The translations under genes were made by a program, and so were the position numbers. A stretch of DNA of 46,718 nucleotides from Polaribacter sp. (GTDB taxonomy: Bacteria; Bacteroidota; Bacteroidia; Flavobacteriales; Flavobacteriaceae): the NCBI GenBank assembly GCA_018663625.1, contig JABJPX010000005.1, positions 1 to 46,718 on the forward strand, read 5' to 3'. Of this stretch, positions 1-7,966 are shown piece after piece; the first letter of the stretch is position 1; every line of letters starts with the position of its first letter. The notes under the pieces were generated by a model. It had not been told where the DNA came from. It did not search any database and worked only from the letters and a program-made list of their open reading frames with translations.

Positions 1-370
1 CAGGCTCCCCTGGCTCAAACACAATCGTGTTCTTCTGTCCTGGTAGTGGCTTGTATTGTTGAAAAAAAAACACCCATAACATATGGGATATTCCCAGGAA
101 ATGCATTGCAACCTCCAGACAAAGGAAATGTACTTTTAACTTTAAGAAATGCTTATCCATTATAAATTTTGAGATCTTTTTTACTGTTAAAAATAGAGAT
201 CAGTTACCCTATATATACATTTCAGAGAAAACTCCTCAAAAAGAAACCGATCTTAAAAAGTATATGGGGGTATTGGAAAAGTCAAATATCTTGAAGTTTT
301 TGGCGTTTTTCCTGATGCAGCAAATGTATCAAGTGTAGGTCTAGAACAACCTTATTTTAGTGTCCGTTGA
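1..370 (+). pseudogene. decayed 3' end of an unidentified protein gene
   Basis: Seen: frame 1 is open from the window edge to a TAA at 163-165 (54 codons with protein-like composition, including TPITYGIFPGNALQPPDKGN). Frame 3 then continues with protein-like sequence (DQLPYIYISEKTPQKETDL). At a run of five Gs (266-270) the reading switches to frame 2 (GKVKYLEVFGVFPDAANVSS) and ends at TGA 368-370. Three stretches of plausible protein in three frames, in order on one strand, suggest a gene end broken by an in-frame stop and frameshifts. The first stretch could instead be the intact end of a gene lying to the left. I do not recognise the family. Confidence 0.4.
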
Positions 371-408
371 GTTTTACCGTACAATAATCGTACAAATATA
401 GATGTGAA

Positions 409-447
409 AAAACCTCAACTCCATGATAATCATGATGTTGAGGTTTT
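409..447. terminator. bidirectional terminator downstream of tRNA-Cys
   Basis: A perfect 11-bp inverted repeat, AAAACCTCAAC at 409-419 and GTTGAGGTTTT at 437-447. The A run on one side and T run on the other allow termination on both strands. It closes the minus-strand tRNA-Cys and could also end transcription from the decayed plus-strand gene. Confidence 0.75.
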
Positions 448-454
448 CTTTTGA

Positions 455-524
455 GGTGTCGAGCGGATTCGAACCGCTGTAGATGGTGTTGCAGACCACT
501 GCCTAGCCACTCGGCCACGACACC
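455..524 (-). tRNA. tRNA-Cys (GCA)
   Basis: The minus strand folds as a 70-nt tRNA. The acceptor arms GGTGTCG and CGACACC pair, the anticodon loop CTGCAAC carries GCA, and the T arm contains GGTTCGAATCC. No CCA is encoded. A full Bacteroidota promoter lies just upstream at 543-572, and a terminator hairpin follows on the minus strand at 409-447, so it looks like an independent transcription unit. Confidence 0.95.
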
Positions 525-542
525 CTATTGTATTAAGGTTTG

Positions 543-572
543 CAAATCTACATAAATTTACATGTATTGCAA
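543..572 (-). promoter_or_regulatory. promoter of tRNA-Cys
   Basis: On the minus strand, TTG (570-572), a 19-nt spacer and TAGATTTG (543-550) match the Bacteroidota -33/-7 consensus TTG-N19-TAnnTTTG exactly. The predicted transcript would start about 15 nt before the tRNA. It is one of the two best promoter matches in the window. Confidence 0.75.
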
Positions 573-585
573 GGCTTTTTTTGTG

Positions 586-942
586 TTATCGCTTTTTTTT
601 GAGAATAACTACCACTTCTTCTACATCGCCTCCGATGGGTGGGTTTATTTTTGAAACCGAAACCCTTGCTTTTTTGATCATTCTAAGTTCTTTGAAAAAA
701 CGATTTAAAATTCGCTGGGCAACCTCTTCTAAAAGCTTTGAGCGAATGGCCATTTCTTCTTTTACAATATGATTTAAATGTACATAGTCTACCGTGTCTT
801 CTAAGGCATCTGTTTTGGCAGATTTCTTTAAATCGGCTTTTACCGCTACATCTACACGGTATTCTGAACCAATTTTTGCTTCTTCGTCTAAACAACCGTG
901 GTAGGCATACAACTTAATGTTGTTTACTTTTATAATTCCCAT
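586..942 (-). CDS. folB: dihydroneopterin aldolase
   Basis: FolB converts 7,8-dihydroneopterin to 6-hydroxymethyl-dihydropterin and glycolaldehyde in cytosolic folate synthesis. The 118-residue length is normal for the family. The N-terminal strand is followed by YHGCLDEEAKIG, which carries the conserved substrate-binding Glu, and the C-terminal block SKINPPIGG carries the catalytic Lys. It lies 32 bp downstream of the DUF2452 gene on the same strand and is probably co-transcribed with it. The stop is close to the tRNA-Cys promoter. The ATG start gives the usual short N-terminus before the first strand. Confidence 0.93.
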   Translation of the reverse strand: MGIIKVNNIKLYAYHGCLDEEAKIGSEYRVDVAVKADLKKSAKTDALEDTVDYVHLNHIVKEEMAIRSKLLEEVAQRILNRFFKELRMIKKARVSVSKINPPIGGDVEEVVVILKKKR

Positions 943-974
943 TGCATCTCTTTTAGCCCCAAAAGGGTTTTGTC

Positions 975-1391
975 TTATTTATCTTCTTCGATTTTCTCCC
1001 ACATTTTATCGGTATTCAAACGGAAAGAACCTACATAGTCGAAACTACATTGCTCTGGGGAAATGATCGATAAAAAAGGTTCTTTATTTTTCTTGTTGTA
1101 CAAATGGTAGGTTTCTCCAAAAATAGGCTCAAAGCTAAAATTCGCATTGTAGATTAAATCGTTGTACTGAAACTTTTGCATTAAGGATTCATACTCTTTT
1201 TTTACCTCATCAAACTTCGACTTCAGCTGCTTGTTGACACGCTGGATTCCGTCATTTTTCCAACTGGCAGTGTTTAATGGAGTAATTACTGGAGAACTTG
1301 CAGAGGTTCCATAGGGTTTTAATGCAGCGTCATATTGCTGGGTATCTTCGTTAAAAACAACCAAATCTGGTTTTTTTGCTTCATCTTTCAT
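975..1391 (-). CDS. DUF2452 family protein
   Basis: A 138-residue cytosolic protein without signal peptide or membrane segment. I recognise the DUF2452 pattern: PDLVVFNEDTQQYDAALKPY near the start, a coiled-coil-like middle (KSKFDEVKKEYESLMQKF), then FEPIFGETYHLYNK and a closing SFRLNTDKMWEKIEE. The function is unknown. I start it at ATG 1391, not at the in-frame TTG at 1400, because that TTG is part of the -7 box (1398-1405). The start is then only 6 nt from the box, so the leader is very short. It is followed by folB. Confidence 0.8.
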   Translation of the reverse strand: MKDEAKKPDLVVFNEDTQQYDAALKPYGTSASSPVITPLNTASWKNDGIQRVNKQLKSKFDEVKKEYESLMQKFQYNDLIYNANFSFEPIFGETYHLYNKKNKEPFLSIISPEQCSFDYVGSFRLNTDKMWEKIEEDK

Positions 1392-1397
1392 ACACTG

Positions 1398-1405
1398 CAA
1401 AAATA
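1398..1405 (-). promoter_or_regulatory. -7 box TATTTTTG of the DUF2452 gene
   Basis: TATTTTTG on the minus strand matches TAnnTTTG. Only 6 nt separate it from the ATG at 1391, so the leader should be about 3 nt. No clear -33 TTG is present. Confidence 0.45.
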
Positions 1406-1796
1406 CGACAATAAATAAAGAGTAAATTCTATTTTTAAAGAATTTTAATGGAGCATGCTACCATCGTTTGCAATTCTAAGAGCATCCTTTTCAATGATTC
1501 GTTTGTCGCTGATGTAAGATTGCAACTTGTGGGTTTTGTTTTTTAGGGCAATTATTTGTTAGCAAAAGTTATTTAATGAAAGTACAATTTATTCCGGAAG
1601 AACTGAATTCCCAACTGAAATACTTTGATTTTTAAGGACACTTCTCCTCATCTTTTCATTGCAATGAAAAAAAAAGAGATTGCACACCCCTAAAAAAACA
1701 GACCATAGAAAGCGCCACTTGAAAGGGAGTGCTCAAAATAAAAAATATACAAGTTATTTTATGTAATTTTGTGGCTTAATTTTTCCACAAAAGAAT
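1401..1796. other. 396-bp gap between divergent DUF2452 and glnS genes
   Basis: No intact gene. A minus-strand stretch (1445-1558, stop TAA at 1445-1447) is open for 37 codons and reads like a C-terminus (THKLQSYISDKRIIEKDALR) but has no convincing start. A 19-codon plus-strand ATG frame lies at 1576-1635. The rest is AT-rich, and the glnS -7 box is at 1764-1771. Confidence 0.5.
1764..1771 (+). promoter_or_regulatory. -7 box TAATTTTG of glnS
   Basis: TAATTTTG matches TAnnTTTG 25 nt before the glnS ATG at 1797. No good -33 TTG is seen. Confidence 0.5.
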
Positions 1797-3482
1797 ATGT
1801 CTGAAGAGCAAAAACCGCTGAATTTTTTAGAGCAAATCATTGAAGAAGATTTGGCAAACGGAATGCCAAAAGAAAATTTACGTTTTCGGTTTCCACCAGA
1901 ACCAAATGGGTATTTACACATTGGTCATACCAAAGCCATTGGAATTAGTTTTGGCTTGGGGCAGAAATACAATGCACCCGTAAACCTTCGTTTCGATGAT
2001 ACAAATCCTGCAAAGGAAGAGCAAGAATATGTAGACGCCATTAAAAGGGACATTCGCTGGTTGGGATACAACTGGGCAAAGGAATGTTATTCATCCGATT
2101 ATTTTCAGCAGTTATACGACTGGGCAGTGCTATTAGTCAAGGACGGAAAAGCCTATGTAGATTCGCAGTCTTCTGAAGAAATGCGTGCGCAAAAAGGAAC
2201 CCCAACACAAGTTGGAATCAATAGTCCTTTTAGAACACGTTCTGTGGAAGAAAACTTGCAATTGTTTCAAGAAATGAAAGCAGGAAAACATGAAGAAGGC
2301 ACCCATACTTTGCGTGCTAAAATTGACATGGAAAACCCAAACATGTTGTTGCGTGATCCATTAATGTACCGCATCATGTTTAAGTCGCACCATAGGACTG
2401 GCGATGACTGGTGTATTTATCCAATGTATGACTGGACCCATGGAGAGAGTGATTATATTGAACAAATATCCCATTCTTTATGTTCTTTGGAGTTTAAACC
2501 GCACAGAGAATTGTATGATTGGTTTAAAGAACATGTTTTTGAATACAGTAAAACGGAATATCCAAATCCAACAAAACAACGTGAGTTCTCTCGTTTGAAC
2601 TTAAGCTATACCGTAATGAGCAAGCGTAAAATGTTGAAATTGGTAGAAGAAAATATCGTTTCTGGATGGGACGATCCAAGAATGCCTACCATTTCTGGTT
2701 TAAGAAGACGTGGTTATACGCCCGAATCCATTAAGAATTTTATTGAAACCGTAGGCGTTTCTAAACGAGAAAACAGCATTGATGTTGCCTTGTTGGAGTT
2801 TAAAATTCGGGAGGATTTAAATAAAACTGCCAACAGAGTAATGGGTGTGTTAGATCCTGTAAAAGTAATTATTGACAATTATCCGGAAGGAAAAGAAGAA
2901 ATCTTAATTGCAGAGAACAATCCAGAAGATGAAAATTCTGGTACAAGAGAAGTCCCTTTTTCGAGAGAAATTTACATTGAAAAAGAAGATTTTAGAGAAG
3001 AAGCAAACAAGAAATTTTTTCGATTGAAACTCGGAAAAGAAGTGCGTTTAAAAAATGCGTATTTCATAACCGCTACGAGTTGTGAAAAAGATGAAAATGG
3101 AGCTGTTACCGTAATTCACTGTACCTACGACCCATTAACAAAATCTGGAAGCGACACCGAAGAAAGCAAGCGTAAAGTAAAAGGAACCCTGCACTGGGTT
3201 TCTGTAAAACATGCTGTAAAGGCAGAAGTAAGAGCCTACGATCGTTTGTTTTTAGACGAAACACCTGATGCCCACAAAGACAAAGATTATATGGAGTTTG
3301 TAAATCCAAATTCTTTAGAAATCATCAATGCTTTTGTAGAGCCAAGTTTACAATCTGCAAAAATTGGTGAACGTTTTCAATTTCAACGTTTGGGCTATTT
3401 CAATGTAGATGACGATTCAACTTCAGAGAATTTAGTCTTCAACAAAACCGTTGGATTGCGCGATTCTTGGGCGAAAAAATAA
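1797..3482 (+). CDS. glnS: glutamine--tRNA ligase
   Basis: Class I cytosolic synthetase that charges tRNA-Gln with glutamine. The catalytic domain opens with PEPNGYLHIGHTKAIG (HIGH at residues 41-44), and the second signature appears as VMSKRKM near residue 275, the GlnRS form of KMSKS. The C-terminal half (residues about 340-561) is the two-part beta-barrel anticodon-binding region, including FVEPSLQSAKIGERFQFQRLGYF. The length of 561 is typical. A GlnRS gene implies direct glutaminylation. A lipoprotein gene follows after 9 bp from its first possible start, or 24 bp from the preferred start. Confidence 0.97.
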   Translation: MSEEQKPLNFLEQIIEEDLANGMPKENLRFRFPPEPNGYLHIGHTKAIGISFGLGQKYNAPVNLRFDDTNPAKEEQEYVDAIKRDIRWLGYNWAKECYSSDYFQQLYDWAVLLVKDGKAYVDSQSSEEMRAQKGTPTQVGINSPFRTRSVEENLQLFQEMKAGKHEEGTHTLRAKIDMENPNMLLRDPLMYRIMFKSHHRTGDDWCIYPMYDWTHGESDYIEQISHSLCSLEFKPHRELYDWFKEHVFEYSKTEYPNPTKQREFSRLNLSYTVMSKRKMLKLVEENIVSGWDDPRMPTISGLRRRGYTPESIKNFIETVGVSKRENSIDVALLEFKIREDLNKTANRVMGVLDPVKVIIDNYPEGKEEILIAENNPEDENSGTREVPFSREIYIEKEDFREEANKKFFRLKLGKEVRLKNAYFITATSCEKDENGAVTVIHCTYDPLTKSGSDTEESKRKVKGTLHWVSVKHAVKAEVRAYDRLFLDETPDAHKDKDYMEFVNPNSLEIINAFVEPSLQSAKIGERFQFQRLGYFNVDDDSTSENLVFNKTVGLRDSWAKK

Positions 3483-3506
3483 GCACTAAAAATGAAACTA
3501 CAGATC

Positions 3507-3809
3507 ATGAAAAAAATACTGCTCATTTGTTTCTTAATTTTGGTCTCCTGTGAAACTAAAAAAGAAATCCATCAAGTTGTCGAAATTTCTTGCGGACAAT
3601 GTCAGTTTGAAATAGCAGCACCTATGGGCTGTGATCTCGCTATTCGTTTAGACGGTCAACCCTATTTTATTGATGGGGTACATATTGATGATTTTGGAGA
3701 TGCTCATGATAAAAATACAGGTTTTTGTAACGTTATTAGAAAAGCAAACGTTGTTGGTGTTCTTGAAGATGGACGCTTTAAGGCAAGTACTGTAGAACTC
3801 ATTGAATAA
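3507..3809 (+). CDS. cysteine-rich lipoprotein, DUF6370-like
   Basis: A small predicted lipoprotein. From the second Met the sequence MKKILLICFLILVSC is a classic signal with lipobox LVSC, so I start at 3507 instead of the upstream ATG at 3492. The mature part has Cys motifs ISCGQCQFE, MGCDLAIR and FCNVIRK and an acidic HIDDFGDAHDK stretch, suggesting metal binding or disulfides. The pattern resembles DUF6370, whose function is unknown. It follows glnS closely and precedes a strong terminator, so it probably rides on the glnS transcript. Confidence 0.7.
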   Translation: MKKILLICFLILVSCETKKEIHQVVEISCGQCQFEIAAPMGCDLAIRLDGQPYFIDGVHIDDFGDAHDKNTGFCNVIRKANVVGVLEDGRFKASTVELIE

Positions 3810-3850
3810 GAAACTTTACTTGCTATTGATTTAGCAATTGGTAGAAAATA

Positions 3851-3885
3851 AAAAAACCGAAAGAACACTTCTTTCGGTTTTTTTT
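3851..3885. terminator. bidirectional terminator between convergent genes
   Basis: CCGAAAGAA (3857-3865) and TTCTTTCGG (3869-3877) form a 9-bp stem with a 3-nt loop, flanked by A6 and T8. It sits between the plus-strand lipoprotein and the minus-strand aldo/keto reductase and can serve both. Confidence 0.85.
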
Positions 3886-3902
3886 ATACTTTAATTTTCT
3901 TT

Positions 3903-4943
3903 TTAAGGTGCTGGATTTGGAATTTCTGCATGCACTGCATTAATGGCTGCAATGGTTTCAGCACTCAAATCAATATGAATACTTCCAATATTTTCTTTCA
4001 ATTGGTCCATTCTTGTAGCGCCAATAATATTACTGGTTACAAAAGGTAATTGATTGATAAAAGCCAATGACAACTCTGTCAATGTAATTCCATTTTTAGC
4101 TGCAATTGCTTCATATCTTCGAACCGCTTCCAAAGAACCATCGCCCATATAACGTGCTATAAACCTTGGAAATAAGTTCCCTCTTGATCCTTCAGGACGC
4201 TTTCCGTCTAAATATTTTCCAGACAATACTCCTTGTGCCAATGGTGAATATACCAATAGACCAATATCTTCTCTTAAAGAAACCTCAGACATTCCATATT
4301 CATAGGCTCTATGAATCATAGAATATGAATTTTGAATGGTAACGGGTCTTACGAAATTGTTTGCAGCTGCTGTTTGTAGGTATTTCATAGTTCCCCAAGG
4401 AGTTTCATTTGAAAGTCCAATGGCTTTTATGGTTCCTGCTTTTACAAAAGCATTTAAAACTTCTAAAATCTCTAAATGATTTTCTGCTTCCTTTGTGGAG
4501 GTCTCGTAAGGATAGTCTCTTACTCCAAAACAGTTAACGCCGCGAGATGGCCAATGCAATTGATACAGATCTAAATAGTCGGTTTTCAGTCGTTGTAAAC
4601 TGCCTTCTATTGCTTCTGTAATGTTTTGTTTTGTAAAACCGCCAGTTCTAATATGTTTTGTATAATCTCCACCTCCTGCAATTTTACTTGCCAAAACAAC
4701 CTTTTCTCTATTGCCTGTTTTCTGAAACCAATTTCCAATAATTCGTTCTGTATCTGCATAGGTTTGAGGCGTTGCTGGCACCGGATACAATTCTGCAGTA
4801 TCAAAGAAATTGACACCTTGTGCGAGTGCATAATCCATTTGTTCAAAAGCTTCTGCTTCTGTATTTTGGTTTCCCCAGGTCATGGTTCCTAAACAGATCT
4901 TAGAAACTTTTAGGGTGGTATTGGGTAGTGTCGTGTATTTCAT
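3903..4943 (-). CDS. aldo/keto reductase, Tas-like
   Basis: A 346-residue NADPH-dependent oxidoreductase with the AKR TIM-barrel fold. The tetrad is visible: Asp and Tyr in FFDTAELYPV, Lys in VVLASKIAG, and His in LYQLHWP. The insertions YPVPATPQTYADTE and PSRGVNCFGVRDYPYE are characteristic of the E. coli Tas branch. The physiological substrate is unknown. The ATG at 4943 gives the normal N-terminus (LPNTTLKVSKICLGTMTWG). The preceding gene on the strand is pgk, separated by 136 bp and a hairpin, so it may have its own promoter, which I could not identify. Confidence 0.88.
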   Translation of the reverse strand: MKYTTLPNTTLKVSKICLGTMTWGNQNTEAEAFEQMDYALAQGVNFFDTAELYPVPATPQTYADTERIIGNWFQKTGNREKVVLASKIAGGGDYTKHIRTGGFTKQNITEAIEGSLQRLKTDYLDLYQLHWPSRGVNCFGVRDYPYETSTKEAENHLEILEVLNAFVKAGTIKAIGLSNETPWGTMKYLQTAAANNFVRPVTIQNSYSMIHRAYEYGMSEVSLREDIGLLVYSPLAQGVLSGKYLDGKRPEGSRGNLFPRFIARYMGDGSLEAVRRYEAIAAKNGITLTELSLAFINQLPFVTSNIIGATRMDQLKENIGSIHIDLSAETIAAINAVHAEIPNPAP

Positions 4944-5024
4944 TTGTTGGGATAAAATTGGTTTTTTTAATCTTGTGATTGAATACGAAACAACGAATTT
5001 AAAAACTTAATTGGATATAAAATA

Positions 5025-5058
5025 ATAAGCGTGCAATTTTTAAAAATTACACGCTTAT
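5025..5058 (-). terminator. terminator downstream of pgk
   Basis: A 34-bp inverted repeat with no loop (ATAAGCGTG at 5025-5033 against CACGCTTAT at 5050-5058). The arms are 17 bp with one mismatch. It lies just past the pgk stop, and the minus-strand tail is T-rich (TTATTATTTT). Confidence 0.65.
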
Positions 5059-5079
5059 GAATCGGAATGTTCTTTATTT

Positions 5080-6267
5080 TTATTTCAAGATTGCTTCAAT
5101 TCCTGGCAATGTTTTTCCTTCTAACATTTCCAACATGGCACCTCCACCTGTTGAAACATAACTTACTTTTTCTGCAAACCCAAATTGTTTCACAGCAGCA
5201 ACAGAGTCGCCCCCACCTACTAAAGAAAAAGCGCCATTTTTGGTTGCTTTGTCAATCGAATGTCCTAATGCAATAGTTCCTCCTGCAAAAGCTTCCATTT
5301 CAAAAACACCTAAAGGACCGTTCCATAAGATTGTTTTACAGGTATTGACAACGGCATCAAAATTTGCTCTCGATTTTGGACCGGCATCTACACCTTCCCA
5401 TCCATCAGGAATTTCATTAATGTCTAAAGTTTGGGTATTGGCATCATTCGAAAAATCATCTGCAGCAATTACATCTACTGGAATATGAACTTCTACTCCT
5501 TTTGCTTTTGCTTGTTTTAAAATTTCTAAAGCCAATTCCATTTTATCATCTTCACAAATAGAATTTCCAATTTTTCCACCAAGTGCTTTCACAAAAGTAA
5601 AACTCATTCCACCACCAATAATTAAGTGGTCTACTTTGTCTAAAATATTTTCAATCACTGTTATTTTTGAAGACACTTTTGCGCCTCCTAAAATGGCTAA
5701 AACTGGTTTTTCTGAATTGTTTAAAACCTTATCAATACTTTCAATCTCTCTTGCTAGTAAGTTTCCAAAACATTTATTCTGCTCAAAAAATTGTGCAATA
5801 ATTGTGGTAGATGCATGCGCTCTATGTGCTGTACCAAAAGCATCGTTTACATAAATATCTCCTAATTTGGACAACTTCTCTGCAAAAGCAACATCTCCTT
5901 TTTTCTCTTCTTCATAAAAGCGTAAGTTTTCTAATAATAAAACTTCTCCTGCTGCTAAATTATCAACCGCTTCTTCTGCTTTTGCTCCAACACAGTCTGC
6001 TACAAACTTTACGTTGCAACCCAATACCTCTTCTACAGCCGGTACAATGTGTTGTAATGAAAACGCTTTTTGAAATCCGTTCGGCCTTCCCAAGTGAGAC
6101 ATTAAAACACAGCTTCCTCCTTGCGATAAAATTGCTGTAATCGTCGATTTTGCAGCTTGAATTCTAGTGGCGTCTGTTACTTGAAATTCTTGATTCAACG
6201 GTACATTAAAATCTACACGAATGATGGCTTTCTTGTTTTTGAAATTAAAGTTTTTTAAGGTATTCAT
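5080..6267 (-). CDS. pgk: phosphoglycerate kinase
   Basis: Cytosolic glycolytic enzyme transferring phosphate between 1,3-bisphosphoglycerate and ADP. With the start at 6267 it has 395 residues, normal for bacteria. Seen: the N-terminal signature RVDFNVPLN, the substrate arginine block MSHLGRPNG, KPVLAILGGAKVSSK, IIGGGMSFTF, the nucleotide-binding end WNGPLGVFE and SLVGGGDSVAAV. The frame is open a further 33 codons upstream, but that part contains the -7 box (6285-6292) and does not look like PGK, so I reject the longer form. It is divergent from the clamp-loader gene. Confidence 0.96.
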   Translation of the reverse strand: MNTLKNFNFKNKKAIIRVDFNVPLNQEFQVTDATRIQAAKSTITAILSQGGSCVLMSHLGRPNGFQKAFSLQHIVPAVEEVLGCNVKFVADCVGAKAEEAVDNLAAGEVLLLENLRFYEEEKKGDVAFAEKLSKLGDIYVNDAFGTAHRAHASTTIIAQFFEQNKCFGNLLAREIESIDKVLNNSEKPVLAILGGAKVSSKITVIENILDKVDHLIIGGGMSFTFVKALGGKIGNSICEDDKMELALEILKQAKAKGVEVHIPVDVIAADDFSNDANTQTLDINEIPDGWEGVDAGPKSRANFDAVVNTCKTILWNGPLGVFEMEAFAGGTIALGHSIDKATKNGAFSLVGGGDSVAAVKQFGFAEKVSYVSTGGGAMLEMLEGKTLPGIEAILK

Positions 6268-6284
6268 TTGGATATTGTTTTGCA

Positions 6285-6292
6285 CAAAAATA
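6285..6292 (-). promoter_or_regulatory. -7 box TATTTTTG of pgk
   Basis: TATTTTTG on the minus strand, 17 nt before ATG 6267. It supports the short pgk start. No clear -33 element. Confidence 0.5.
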
Positions 6293-6463
6293 CCGAATTC
6301 TTTAGGTTTAAAGAAATCGAAAACTAAAAAACTAAGATATCGTTTGCGTAGGAAAGCACAGCTCATAAAAAAGAAAACCGCTTAAAAGGAAACTAAAACC
6401 TTGTATTTTAAAAAGAAATCTTTTTTGATTTCTAAAATTCGTAGATTAATGACGAACTAATTT

Positions 6464-6471
6464 TATATTTG
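6464..6471 (+). promoter_or_regulatory. -7 box TATATTTG of holB, 3 nt from the start codon
   Basis: TATATTTG matches TAnnTTTG. It ends 3 nt before ATG 6475, which would put the transcription start at or next to the A of the start codon. This predicts a leaderless mRNA. Confidence 0.5.
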
Positions 6472-6474
6472 CGT

Positions 6475-7623
6475 ATGCTTTTCAATCAAGTTATCGGTCA
6501 GGAACATATAAAAAATCATTTGCGCACTGCTGCTGAGAATGGTAGAATTCCGCATGCGCAACTTTTTGTTGGGAATGAAGGAAGTGGTACTTTGCCAATG
6601 GCCATTGCCTATGCACAGTTTTTATTATGTAATTTCTCTAACAACACAGAAGCGTGTAATATCAAGTGTGACAAACTTCAGCACCCTGATTTGCATTTTG
6701 CTTTTCCAGTGACAACAAGCGATCGCGTAAAAAAACATCCTGTTAGTAATTTATTCCTTCAAGAGTGGCGCCAATTTCTAGATGAACAACCCTATGGCAG
6801 TTTATTCAATTGGTTACAACACATTGGAGTAGAAAATAAGCAAGGAAATATTGGGGTTGATGAAGCGTTAGATATTGTAAAAAAATTACAATTAAAGTCT
6901 TATGAAGGAGGCTATAAAGTAATGATTATTTGGATGGCAGAAAAAATGAACATTGCTGCTGCCAACAAACTCTTAAAACTCATTGAAGAACCCCCTGAGA
7001 AAACAGTGTTTCTATTAGTTACCGAAAATGAAGAACAAATTATAAATACGATCCGTTCGCGATGCCAAGCACTACATTTTCCTGTTTTAGCTGCACAAGA
7101 CATTGCAACGGCTTTAATGCAAAGAAAACAGTGTTCTGAAAGTGAAGCCGCTAAAATTGCCCACCAAGCAGAAGGAAATTATAACAAAGCGGTACAGTTA
7201 TTACAAGATGATGGTGCCGATTTAATTTTTGAAGAGTGGTTTATCACTTGGATAAGAACGGCATTTAAAGCCAAAGGAAATGCAGCCGTAGTCCAACAAT
7301 TAGTTGCATGGTCGGACACCATTGCTAAAGCAGGTCGTGAAAACCAAAAACGCTTTTTGGCCTATTGTCTTCAGTTTTTTAGACAAGCTTTATTATTGAA
7401 TTACAAATCAGAAAATTTGGTTTTTATGGAAACCAAAACAGGGTTCAATCTTTCTAAATTTGCGCCTTTTGTACATGCAGGAAACATTTTAGAGATCGAA
7501 AAGGAACTCAATGATGCGATTTATCACATTGAAAGAAATGGAAATGCTAAAATTATTTTACTAGATCTTTCTATGAAATTAACCCGATTTTTACATAAGA
7601 AAGAACAGCCCCTTTCTTCCTAA
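6475..7623 (+). CDS. holB: DNA polymerase III delta-prime subunit
   Basis: A clamp-loader subunit that works with DnaX and HolA to load the beta clamp. 382 residues from ATG 6475; the in-frame TTG at 6469 overlaps the -7 box and is rejected. FNQVIGQEHIKNHLRTA is followed by GNEGSGTLPMA, a P-loop without its Lys, as expected for the non-hydrolysing delta-prime. Cysteines around residues 57-70 (FLLCN, ACNIKCDK) resemble its zinc module, then HPDLHF. Sensor-region motifs LLKLIEEPPEKTVFLLVTEN and TIRSRCQ are intact. It is a single-gene unit divergent from pgk. Confidence 0.9.
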   Translation: MLFNQVIGQEHIKNHLRTAAENGRIPHAQLFVGNEGSGTLPMAIAYAQFLLCNFSNNTEACNIKCDKLQHPDLHFAFPVTTSDRVKKHPVSNLFLQEWRQFLDEQPYGSLFNWLQHIGVENKQGNIGVDEALDIVKKLQLKSYEGGYKVMIIWMAEKMNIAAANKLLKLIEEPPEKTVFLLVTENEEQIINTIRSRCQALHFPVLAAQDIATALMQRKQCSESEAAKIAHQAEGNYNKAVQLLQDDGADLIFEEWFITWIRTAFKAKGNAAVVQQLVAWSDTIAKAGRENQKRFLAYCLQFFRQALLLNYKSENLVFMETKTGFNLSKFAPFVHAGNILEIEKELNDAIYHIERNGNAKIILLDLSMKLTRFLHKKEQPLSS

Positions 7624-7653
7624 CCTAAGTTCGATGAATCGTTAGGCAACCTT
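7622..7653 (+). terminator. possible weak terminator of holB
   Basis: CCTAA and TTAGG enclose a short CGA-TGAA-TCG stem directly after the holB stop, followed by a run of seven Ts. The stem is short, so this is tentative. Confidence 0.35.
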
Positions 7654-7966
7654 TTTTTGAAGAAAAGAGCTGTTCTAAAATTACAGAAACATTTTGTATT
7701 GTTGATGCGTTTTGCAAGCCAAAATATTGGTGAAAAGAAGATACGAATTGCTGCAAAAGTTTTTAAACATTTAAAAAACCATTTTTTTATTGGGAATTCC
7801 ATTTTTTGAAGTCTAAAAATGGAAAAAGCCACTACCTTCATGGGAGTGGCTTTTTCTTTTGAAGAACAACAGCTCCGAAGGTTTCCTTACCTGGCGAAAT
7901 ACAAGTTTGTCAAATAGAAATCAGCTTGTTAGAGAAGATCGGTTCAACTCACTTTTATCGAATGGG
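7624..7966. other. 343-bp gap between convergent holB and MOSC genes
   Basis: No gene that I can support. It holds a weak hairpin after holB and a strong bidirectional terminator at 7823-7858. Open frames exist on both strands, including 61 codons in frame with holB after its stop, but none resembles a known protein. Confidence 0.5.
7823..7858. terminator. bidirectional terminator between holB and the MOSC gene
   Basis: AAAAAGCCACT and AGTGGCTTTTT form an 11-bp stem (7823-7833 with 7845-7855) with A and T flanks. It probably ends the six-gene minus-strand operon and blocks holB read-through. Confidence 0.8.

Noticed and set aside
1576..1635. A 19-codon plus-strand ORF beginning MKVQFIPEEL
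   Set aside because: Short, with no promoter box at a proper distance and no overlap with a gene start. It could be coding, but the sequence alone does not support it.
6268..6366. A 33-codon N-terminal extension of phosphoglycerate kinase
   Set aside because: It contains the -7 box at 6285-6292 and has no family similarity.
7620..7841. A 73-codon minus-strand frame and, on the plus strand, 61 open codons in frame after the holB stop
   Set aside because: Neither resembles a known protein. The minus frame overlaps the terminator stem and two opposed frames mirror each other. holB already ends where its family normally does.
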